A stretch of DNA of 64,000 nt. Origin: Myxococcus xanthus. GTDB lineage: Bacteria > Myxococcota > Myxococcia > Myxococcales > Myxococcaceae. Within the stretch, counting starts at the first letter, position 1, and every line of letters begins with the position of its first letter. Below the pieces are notes generated by a model. That model saw only the letters and a program-made list of their open reading frames with translations, was not told where the DNA came from and made no database searches. The stretch is from assembly GCF_006402735.1 (NCBI RefSeq), contig NZ_CP017174.1, positions 6,366,001-6,430,000 of the forward strand, given 5' to 3'. Position numbers and translations under genes: made by a program. This document shows, in pieces, positions 55,300 through 64,000 of this stretch.

Positions 55300-56040
55300 C
55301 TACTCCGCGCCGGTCCGCAGGTAGCGCACCACCAGCGCGCGGGCCGAGCGCACCGCCGTCTCCAGCGTACGGCCCCGCCCCAGCTCCGTGGCCAGCGCGG
55401 AGGCCAGCCGGCACCCGGTGCCCCGGCGTCCGGGGGCACGCGCCAGCCTCTTGCCCTCCAGCACTCGCACGCGGCCCGGTGTGGCCAGTACGTCCGCCAG
55501 CCCCTGCGTGTCCGGCAAGTGCCCGCCCTTCACCAGCACCGCGCCAAAGCCGTGCCGTGCCAGTGCCTCCGCGGCCTCGACAGCCTCTTCCACCGTGCGC
55601 GCGACGGGTCGTCCCAGCAGCCAGCCCGCTTCATCCAGGTTCGGCGTGAGCACCACGCGCGGCGCGGCCAGGGCCAGGTAGGCCCGTGCGGACAGGCGCG
55701 TCAGCGGCTCGCCCCGGGAGGTGCGCACCACCGGGTCCACCACCCACCACGCGCCCGTGTCCTCCAGGGCCCGCTGCGCGGCCTCGAGCTGCGCGCGAGC
55801 GGGCACCATGCCGCACTTCACCGCATGCACCGGCCCCAGTTCGCGCGCGGCGGCCACCTGGGCGGACAGCACGCGCGGCGGCGAGGCCGTCCAGGTGAAG
55901 GTGCGGACACCCTGCGCCGTCTGCGCGGTGGGCACCGCCACCGGCTGGCCCCGCAGCGCACGCACCGCGGCGACGTCCGCCAACAACCCCGCCCGTCCCG
56001 TGGGCTCCAGCCCGGCCAGCAGGAGGACGCGGGCGCTCAC
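55300..56040 (-). CDS. thiD: Hydroxymethylpyrimidine (phosphate) kinase
   Basis: Phosphorylates HMP/HMP-P for thiamine synthesis. The 246 residues have the ribokinase-type start VLLLAGLEPTGRAGLLADV (usually GGAG), the TPNLDEAGWLLGR strand and the anion hole GRRGTGCRLASALA. The start GTG at 56040 overlaps the upstream gene's stop (GTGA), so the two are translationally coupled. A longer frame to 56127 is discarded as it overlaps that gene. Confidence 0.88.
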   Translation of the reverse strand: MSARVLLLAGLEPTGRAGLLADVAAVRALRGQPVAVPTAQTAQGVRTFTWTASPPRVLSAQVAAARELGPVHAVKCGMVPARAQLEAAQRALEDTGAWWVVDPVVRTSRGEPLTRLSARAYLALAAPRVVLTPNLDEAGWLLGRPVARTVEEAVEAAEALARHGFGAVLVKGGHLPDTQGLADVLATPGRVRVLEGKRLARAPGRRGTGCRLASALATELGRGRTLETAVRSARALVVRYLRTGAE

Positions 56041-56801
56041 CGGCGGTGCTCGCGCGCCTTCTGCACGAACGCCTTGTAGAGCCCCACGTGCACCGGAATG
56101 GTCGTGGACATGTATTCGGGGTGCCACTGCACGCCCACGGCGAAGGTGTGCACGGAGGACTCGATGGCCTCCACCACGCCATCCGGCGCCACCGCGGTAA
56201 TCGTCACGTCATTGCCAACGCCGCGCACCGACTGGTGGTGGGTGGAGTTGACCATCAGCTGGCCATGCCCCACCGCCTCCGCCAGCAACGTGCCGCTCTT
56301 CACGTCCACCGGGTGCTGCGGGTGGGTGCGGTCGTGCTTCTGCTCGTGCTCGCGCGCGCCCTCCACCTCACGGCCGATGTCCTGGTACAGCGTGCCGCCC
56401 AGGATGACGTTGAGCAGCTGCATGCCGCCACAGATGCCCAGCACCGGCATGTTGCGTTTGAGCGCGCCGCGCATGAGCGCCGCCTCGAAAGCGGTGCGCC
56501 CTTCCTTCAGCGCCCCCAGCCCCTCGCGCGCGTCCTCGCCGTAGGCCGACGGAGGGATGTCGAACGCGCCGCCCGTGACGAGCACCCCGGAGATGCGGTC
56601 CAGGTAGGACTCCACGCAGGCTGGCTCGTCCGAGTACGGCAACACGAAGGGCAGCCCACCCGCGCGCAGGACGGCGTCCGCGTACGGCACCTTCAGCTCG
56701 TAGCGAGCAAAGGGCTGTTCTCCAGCCGGACTCCAGTCCGGGGTGATGCCAATGTTGGGGCGGCGCGGCGCCGGCCCGTGGTGACGCGAATGGGTGTTCA
56801 T
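56037..56801 (-). CDS. Gamma-glutamyl hydrolase of the C26 (PuuD-like) amidotransferase family
   Basis: A class I glutamine-amidotransferase-like hydrolase of 254 residues. The nucleophile is in LGICGGMQLLN and the His/Glu pair in GVQWHPEYM, with the oxyanion site in LVTGGAFDIPP. PuuD cleaves gamma-glutamyl-GABA; other members act on similar amides. It lies between thiE and thiD and is coupled to thiD, although no role in thiamine synthesis is known to me. The ATG at 56801 is the first start. Confidence 0.88.
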   Translation of the reverse strand: MNTHSRHHGPAPRRPNIGITPDWSPAGEQPFARYELKVPYADAVLRAGGLPFVLPYSDEPACVESYLDRISGVLVTGGAFDIPPSAYGEDAREGLGALKEGRTAFEAALMRGALKRNMPVLGICGGMQLLNVILGGTLYQDIGREVEGAREHEQKHDRTHPQHPVDVKSGTLLAEAVGHGQLMVNSTHHQSVRGVGNDVTITAVAPDGVVEAIESSVHTFAVGVQWHPEYMSTTIPVHVGLYKAFVQKAREHRR

Positions 56802-56821
56802 GGAGGCTCCTGGCTTCGAGG

Positions 56822-57478
56822 CTATGCCCCGAAGCGCCCCTGTTCAAACGCGTCCGCCAGCTGTCTCACACGCTCGGTGATATCCGCGGCAAGCAGCGCG
56901 TCGGAGACCACCGCCGCGCAGTGCGCCCCGGCCGCCGCCACGCTCGCGATATTCGCCAGCCCCACCCCACCAATGCCCACCACGGGCAGCGGGCTGTCGC
57001 GCACCACGGCCGCGAAGGCCTCCAGGCCCAGCACCGGCGCGGGCACCTGCTTCGTCGACGTGGGGAAGATGGGCCCCAGGCCCACATAGTCCGCCCCCGC
57101 CGCTTGTGCCGCCCGCGCGCCCACCACGTCTCGCACCGTGACGCCTACCAGACGGCCAGGCCCCAGCAGCGCGCGCGCATCCTCGGCGGGCACGTCCTCG
57201 TCACCCACGTGGACGCCGTCCGCGTCCGCCAGCAGCGCCACGTCCACCCGATCATTCACCAGGCACAGCGCGCCTTCCCGGCGGCACAGCGCCACCACCT
57301 GCCGCGTGGCGGCCAGCGCATCACGGACCGGGGTGCGCTTCATGCGCAGTTGCACCACCCGGGCCCCTCCGGCCACCAGGCGAGCCGCCTTGTCCACCAG
57401 TGAAATCTCCGGCAGGACGGAGTCGTCGCACAACAGGTAGGGACCGCGGGGAAGGTACGGACGGGACGGTGCGTTCAT
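56822..57478 (-). CDS. thiE: Thiamine-phosphate synthase
   Basis: Joins HMP pyrophosphate and thiazole phosphate. The 218-residue TIM barrel has GARVVQLRMKR (normally Q-x-R-x-K), CLVNDRVDVALLADADGVHVG, GADYVGLGPIFPTSTK and PVVGIGGV. It is the first gene of a thiE-puuD-like-thiD operon, and divergent from the acidic-protein operon at 57571. No TPP riboswitch was seen in the 92-bp gap upstream. Confidence 0.93.
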   Translation of the reverse strand: MNAPSRPYLPRGPYLLCDDSVLPEISLVDKAARLVAGGARVVQLRMKRTPVRDALAATRQVVALCRREGALCLVNDRVDVALLADADGVHVGDEDVPAEDARALLGPGRLVGVTVRDVVGARAAQAAGADYVGLGPIFPTSTKQVPAPVLGLEAFAAVVRDSPLPVVGIGGVGLANIASVAAAGAHCAAVVSDALLAADITERVRQLADAFEQGRFGA

Positions 57479-57570
57479 CGGCTCTGGAAGGCGGGACGGC
57501 GGCGTTGACAGATGGCCACCCTGCTATAAGGTGCCGCGCTGTTTTCCAAGCAATTCTGAGGATTTGAACC

Positions 57571-57960
57571 ATGGCGGATTCGGCGGACCCGAAGTACCTC
57601 GATAAGCGCACCGTGGAGCGGTACGTGCGCTCAGGCCAGCTCGACGAGGTGGAGTACGAGCGCCACCTCCAGGGCCTGCCCGACGTGGCGGAGAAGTCCG
57701 TCCCCGTTGAGACGCTCATGCTCGACGACGCCGACGACTTCGACGACGAAGAGGATGACTTCGACGACGAGGACGAGGACGACGACGACGATACGTCCGA
57801 CGACGAGGCCGAGACCTCCTCCGCCGCCGAGTCGACGGATGGCGACGCCGCCGAGGCCGGTGAGGACGACGAGGACGACGAGGACGAGGACGAGGGCGAC
57901 GACGATGCCGCCACCGCTTCGAACGAGACCCCCGACGACGAGGGGCCGGTCTCCGCATGA
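57571..57960 (+). CDS. Highly acidic Asp/Glu-rich protein
   Basis: A 129-residue protein. The first 45 residues form a short domain (PKYLDKRTVERYVRSGQLDE, EVEYERHLQGLPDV). The rest is largely Asp/Glu (DDFDDEEDDFDDEDEDDDDD and similar), so it is presumably disordered. GAGG lies 12 nt before the ATG at 57571. The stop overlaps the start of the DUF1844 gene (ATGA), giving a coupled three-gene operon. Similar acidic proteins act as binding partners of basic proteins or metal ions; the role here is unknown. Confidence 0.82.
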   Translation: MADSADPKYLDKRTVERYVRSGQLDEVEYERHLQGLPDVAEKSVPVETLMLDDADDFDDEEDDFDDEDEDDDDDTSDDEAETSSAAESTDGDAAEAGEDDEDDEDEDEGDDDAATASNETPDDEGPVSA

Positions 57961-58271
57961 GCTCCGGGGACGAGAAGCGCGGCGAGACCTTCGTGATGCG
58001 GGGGGAAGCGCGCTCCGCGTCCGAGGAGTCGATTTCCTTCAGCACCTTCATCGTGGGGCTGGGCACCGCGGTGCTCATCCACCTGGGAGGTGCGCCCAAT
58101 CCTGAAACGGGTCAGACGGCGAAGGACCTGCCGCTGGCCCGGCAGAACCTGGACCTCTTGTCCATGCTGCGCGCGAAGACGCGGGGCAACCTCACGGCCG
58201 AGGAAGAGAAGCTCTTCGACGGGCTGCTCGCGGACCTCCGCCTGCGCTACGTGGAGGCGACCAAGCGGTGA
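57957..58271 (+). CDS. DUF1844 family protein
   Basis: A 104-residue DUF1844 protein: SFSTFIVGLGTAVLIHLGGAPNP, LPLARQNLDLLSMLRAKTRG, NLTAEEEKLFDGLLADLRLRYVE. This family is found in Myxococcota, Desulfobacterota and others, and its function is unknown. It overlaps the genes on both sides by 4 bp. The single hydrophobic stretch near 28-45 could be membrane-associated. Confidence 0.9.
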   Translation: MSSGDEKRGETFVMRGEARSASEESISFSTFIVGLGTAVLIHLGGAPNPETGQTAKDLPLARQNLDLLSMLRAKTRGNLTAEEEKLFDGLLADLRLRYVEATKR

Positions 58272-58909
58272 AGCACTCCGGTAGGAAGGGCCTGCCCGGC
58301 GGCATCCGCTTCGCCGCCATCGTGGGCCTCGTGCTCTCCATCCTCACGGGCTGGGCAGCGCTGATGGAAGCCGTCGAGATGGCGAACTTCTACGAAGCGC
58401 GCTCGCTCCGGATGGAGCAGGAGCTGCCTCGGATTCCCGGCGCCCCGGCACTCGACCCGAAGATTTTCGAGGTCTACTACGCGGCGCTGGAGCCCATGCG
58501 GGAGCCGCGCGCGGTGCTGTTGGGCCTGCTGGCCGTGGCCTGCGCCTTTGTCAGCGTGTCCGCGGCGCGAATGCTGAGTCCGGAGAACCTGCCGCGCGAC
58601 GCCATGCGCCGGGTCCTGAGCCGCGCGGCCATCATCGCCGCCGGGCTGCGCACCATCGACGGCGCGCAGATGTCCGTGGCCAAGCAGCGCCTGTTCGCGG
58701 CGCTGGCGGAGCCGATGAGCAAGATGCCCGAGTTCCCACCGGACATCACCGTCGAGGCCTCTCGCGAAATCCTGAGCGCGATGGGCACGGGGAGCGCCAT
58801 CTTCGGCACCGTGGTGGTGGCGGGCACCTTCGCGCTACTGGGGCAGTACTTCCGCAGCCAGGGCGTCCGCGAGGCCATGGCCGTGCAGGACGGGCCGCAG
58901 GAGGAGTAG
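58268..58909 (+). CDS. Unknown membrane protein, third gene of the DUF1844 operon
   Basis: A 213-residue protein with hydrophobic helices at about 15-37 (AAIVGLVLSILTGWAALM), 85-100 (LLGLLAVACAFVSVSA) and 175-195 (AIFGTVVVAGTFALLGQYF). The loops are charged, with no enzymatic motif. The GTG at 58268 overlaps the previous stop (GTGA). Likely function is structural or regulatory at the membrane. Confidence 0.8.
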   Translation: MKHSGRKGLPGGIRFAAIVGLVLSILTGWAALMEAVEMANFYEARSLRMEQELPRIPGAPALDPKIFEVYYAALEPMREPRAVLLGLLAVACAFVSVSAARMLSPENLPRDAMRRVLSRAAIIAAGLRTIDGAQMSVAKQRLFAALAEPMSKMPEFPPDITVEASREILSAMGTGSAIFGTVVVAGTFALLGQYFRSQGVREAMAVQDGPQEE

Positions 58910-58915
58910 CCCTTC

Positions 58916-59635
58916 TCAGAGGGCGTCGGACTCCGGCAGCGTCACCTGGCAGGTCGGCAGCAGGGCCTCCAGGACGGCGGCCCCTTCTGCGTCACGGCCC
59001 TCCAACTCCAGCTCGTGGCCCGGAGCCACGCGCGGCAGCCGCAGCAGCTCCTTGCGCGTCAGGCCGAACACGTACGCCAGGTGGCCCACCGGCCAGCGCT
59101 CCTGCATGTGCTTGAAGGCCGCGTCGTCCATCTGGTCCAGCGGAACCGGGAGCTCCACGTCCTCGTAGACGACCCGCTCGCCGCCCACGCGCCGGCCGTT
59201 GCCGTACGCGATGACCTGCTCGCCTTCGTCTGGATCATAGACGTAGGCCTGGACGGCGGCGTTCGTCGCCCGGGAGAGCAGTCGGGGGAGCGCATGGTGG
59301 GCCGCATACCAGTGTGCGCCCTGCCGTCCCTCCGTGAAGGGAGCCACGTACGCCAGACGGACCACCTTGCGGCGCCGGTTGACGGACACCTTCAGCCCCG
59401 TCGCGCCCATCGCACCGTCCAGCGCCAGCGCTTCACGCGCCAGCCGGAGCAGCTCCAGGCCGCCGAAGCTTTCGAGTCGTAGGAGATATCCGCCGTGCGC
59501 TTGCAGTGTCAGCCCCCCAGGGGATTGGGCGCCGCCTATACCCGGCATCATACCCGCTGGCAACTCCGGCACCTTGAAAAGCAGGTGGTTACCAGGAGTC
59601 CAAACAATTTCAGGCGAACGGAAACGCCGCGCCAC
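58916..59635 (-). CDS. Unknown conserved-type protein
   Basis: A 239-residue soluble protein without a recognised domain. It starts with GTG at 59635 (MARRFRSPEIVWTP). The sequence alternates beta strands and helices (GATGLKVSVNRRRKVVRLAY, AAVQAYVYDPDEGEQVIAY, RVVYEDVELPVPL), with no transmembrane segment or obvious active site. It is tail-to-tail with the DUF1844 operon (6 bp) and divergent from clpB, whose ATG is 43 bp away. Confidence 0.75.
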   Translation of the reverse strand: MARRFRSPEIVWTPGNHLLFKVPELPAGMMPGIGGAQSPGGLTLQAHGGYLLRLESFGGLELLRLAREALALDGAMGATGLKVSVNRRRKVVRLAYVAPFTEGRQGAHWYAAHHALPRLLSRATNAAVQAYVYDPDEGEQVIAYGNGRRVGGERVVYEDVELPVPLDQMDDAAFKHMQERWPVGHLAYVFGLTRKELLRLPRVAPGHELELEGRDAEGAAVLEALLPTCQVTLPESDAL

Positions 59636-59678
59636 GTGCGCTGCTTGCCAAGGGGTGGCCGACTCTTACGTTGGAGGC

Positions 59679-62303
<2,625 letters not shown>

Positions 62304-62382
62304 GCCCGGGCGTCCACGGATGTGCCCCGGCCCGGCGTCATGGCTTGACGCCGGGCCGCATGCCGCGCGAAGAGCCCCGGTC

Positions 62383-63066
62383 ATGAAGCCCTGGGAGACG
62401 CTGGAGCGCGCAGAAGTCCCGGACGTGGGGGAAGTCACCCTGGTCCGGCGCGGAGACGAGTATGTCTTCCGCGTGCGGGGACAGACGCTGATGTCCAGCC
62501 GGCAGCACGGCTCCGAGGAAGCGCTGGCGGACGCCGGCTGTGAAGGGCTGGCGGGCCGGAGCGGCGTCCGGGTGCTCGTGGGGGGGCTGGGCTTTGGCTA
62601 CACCGCCCGCGCGGTGCTGGACCGGCTGGGCCCCGACGCGCGTGTCACGGTGGCGGAGCTGCTCCCCGTGGTGGTGACGTGGAACCGGGGGCTGCTCGCG
62701 CCGCTGGCCGGGGCGCCCCTGGAGGACCCGCGCGTCACCGTGGTGGAGTTCGACGTGGGCAAGCACATGGCCCGGCAGTCCGGGACCTATGACGTCATCC
62801 TGCTCGACGTGGACAACGGGCCCACCGCCCTCACCCACCCCGACAACCACGGCCTCTATGGGCGCGTGGGGCTGGCACACGCCGTCCAGGCGCTGCGGCC
62901 AGGAGGCATGCTGGGCGTGTGGAGCGCCGGGCCCTCCCCCGCCTTCGAGCGCCGCATGGAACAGGCGGGCTTCACCGTCCAGGTGCTGCACCCGGCGGCC
63001 CATGGCACCAAGGGGACGCGGCACACCCTGTTCATGGGCAAGCGGAGGCCCCAGGGACGGCGTTAG
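62383..63066 (+). CDS. Spermidine synthase-like (class I SAM-fold) protein
   Basis: A 227-residue Rossmann-fold protein of the spermidine/polyamine synthase superfamily. It has VLVGGLGFGYTARAVLD for the nucleotide loop, VAELLPVVVTWN (acidic residue for ribose), and YDVILLDVDNGPTAL in place of the catalytic Asp-loop. The N-terminal beta domain of true SpeE is short, so an aminopropyl-transfer role is uncertain; related proteins act as generic methyltransferases. The ATG at 62383 follows AGAGCCCCGGTC. It is followed 10 bp later by an oxidoreductase gene. Confidence 0.8.
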   Translation: MKPWETLERAEVPDVGEVTLVRRGDEYVFRVRGQTLMSSRQHGSEEALADAGCEGLAGRSGVRVLVGGLGFGYTARAVLDRLGPDARVTVAELLPVVVTWNRGLLAPLAGAPLEDPRVTVVEFDVGKHMARQSGTYDVILLDVDNGPTALTHPDNHGLYGRVGLAHAVQALRPGGMLGVWSAGPSPAFERRMEQAGFTVQVLHPAAHGTKGTRHTLFMGKRRPQGRR

Positions 63067-63076
63067 TAGGGGCCCC

Positions 63077-64000
63077 ATGATTCCTTTCTCCGTCCTTGAC
63101 CTCTCGCCCGTCACGCAGGGCTCCACCGCGGCCGACGCGCTCCGGAACACGCTGGACCTGGCACGGCACGCGGAGGACTGGGGCTTCAAGCGCTTCTGGC
63201 TGGCCGAGCACCACAACATGACGGGCATCGCCAGCGCGGCGACGTCCGTGGTCATCGGCTACGTGGCCGGGGGGACGAAGAGCATCCGGGTGGGTTCGGG
63301 CGGCGTCATGCTGCCGAATCACGCGCCGCTGATCATCGCGGAGCAGTTCGGCACGCTGGAGACGCTCTACCCGGGGCGCATCGACCTGGGGCTCGGCCGA
63401 GCGCCGGGCACGGACACGCTGACGGCGCGCGCCCTGCGGCGGGACCTGGCGGCGAGCGCGGACACCTTTCCCCAGGACGTCGTGGAGCTGAAGTCGTACT
63501 TCGAGCCCACCGAGCCGGGGCAGCTCATCCAGGCGGTACCGGGCGCGGGCTTGAAGGTGCCCATCTGGCTGCTCGGCTCCAGCCTGTTCAGCGCGCAGCT
63601 CGCGGCGATGCTGGGCATGCCGTTCGCCTTCGCCTCCCACTTCGCGCCGGAAGCCCTGCTTCAGGCCCTGGACATCTACCGGGAGCGCTTCAAGCCGTCC
63701 GAGTCGCTTGAGCGGCCCTATGCCATGGCCTGTGTGAATGTCTTCGCGGCGGATACGGATGCGGAGGCACAGCGCCTCTTCACTTCCGTGCAGCAGCAGT
63801 TCATCCGCCTGCGCCGCGGCACGCCCGGTCAGCTGCCGCCTCCGGTCGATGACATCGACTCCGTGGCTTCGCCCGTGGACCGCGCGAGCGCCGACCATGC
63901 GTTGAAGTACTCCATCATCGGCGCGCCCGACACCGTTCAGCAGGGCCTGGCGTCGTTCATTCGACTCACGGGAGTCGATGAGCTGATGGTGACGGGAATG
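63077..64000 (+). CDS. LLM-class flavin-dependent oxidoreductase (3' end outside the window)
   Basis: Luciferase-like monooxygenase family, 308 codons visible of about 330-340. MIPFSVLDLSPVTQGSTAAD, RFWLAEHHNM, VGSGGVMLPNHAPLIIAEQF and LETLYPGRIDLGLGRAPGTD fit the MsnO8 (LLM) subgroup. It probably uses FMNH2 or F420H2 and O2; the substrate is unknown. The ATG at 63077 follows GTAGGGGCCCC, 10 bp after the upstream stop, so the two genes are probably co-transcribed. Confidence 0.9.
   Translation, partial: MIPFSVLDLSPVTQGSTAADALRNTLDLARHAEDWGFKRFWLAEHHNMTGIASAATSVVIGYVAGGTKSIRVGSGGVMLPNHAPLIIAEQFGTLETLYPGRIDLGLGRAPGTDTLTARALRRDLAASADTFPQDVVELKSYFEPTEPGQLIQAVPGAGLKVPIWLLGSSLFSAQLAAMLGMPFAFASHFAPEALLQALDIYRERFKPSESLERPYAMACVNVFAADTDAEAQRLFTSVQQQFIRLRRGTPGQLPPPVDDIDSVASPVDRASADHALKYSIIGAPDTVQQGLASFIRLTGVDELMVTGM

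Noticed and set aside
59570..59610. CTTGAAA upstream of clpB as a heat-shock (sigma-32) promoter
   Set aside because: The -35 looks right, but no CCCCAT-type -10 follows at the required 13-15 bp spacing, and the site lies inside the divergent gene.

Overview
The window is a chromosomal segment of a very GC-rich Myxococcota bacterium, most likely Myxococcus or a close relative in the Myxococcaceae. The evidence is the strong G/C third-position bias (which also produces long false antisense frames), the multiplicity of sigma-54 activators, a Ser/Thr kinase with TPR repeats, DUF4215/MYXO-CTERM proteins, DUF4388 response regulators and Gly- or Lys-rich tails on ribosomal proteins. About 53 genes can be supported. 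No rRNA, tRNA or CRISPR array was seen.

Layout. 1-3849: an NAD aldehyde dehydrogenase cut by the left edge and its AcoR-type sigma-54 activator, with a sigma-54 promoter and twin enhancer palindromes between them. 3850-16557: what looks like one sigma-54 signalling unit. It holds an OmpA/TSP3 protein and a 1365-residue DUF4215 surface protein in an operon (resembling TraB/TraA), a transmembrane Ser/Thr kinase, two paralogous small proteins of unknown function and an FHA-type sigma-54 activator. The operon and both small genes each have a -24/-12 promoter and the same paired palindrome TGACRCGTCA/GGACGCGTCA spaced 31-32 bp. 16726-22904: an esterase, two SHOCT proteins, two response regulators and DapF. 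22929-29977: a 2035-residue pseudo-methyltransferase/coiled-coil protein and a divergent single-pass membrane protein. 29978-34062: class I ribonucleotide reductase nrdAB with a long structured leader and a terminator.

34190-39646 is an accessory patch: a decayed IS66 element (7-bp frameshift, first catalytic Asp changed to Tyr), a fragment of a second IS66, and three AT-richer genes of unknown function. 39838-43116: a membrane protein, a catalytically dead site-2-protease-like protein, a LysE exporter and aquaporin Z. 43489-45464: nucleotide salvage operon tdk-upp-hpt. 45659-50682: spoVG, prs, rplY, pth and the rpsF-rpsR-rplI operon ending in a strong terminator. 50794-55287: an acyltransferase and a LytS/LytTR two-component pair lying between rplI and dnaB. 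55300-57478: thiamine genes thiE-puuD-thiD, translationally coupled. 57571-64000: an acidic protein/DUF1844/membrane protein operon, an unknown protein, clpB, a spermidine-synthase-fold protein and a luciferase-like oxidoreductase cut by the right edge.

The strongest candidate for an undescribed system is 3850-16557. The proposal is that the kinase signals to the FHA-type activator, which binds the TGACRCGTCA pairs and switches on a TraAB-like outer-surface operon plus two small paralogous proteins. The promoters and sites are read directly from the sequence; the links between the proteins are inference.
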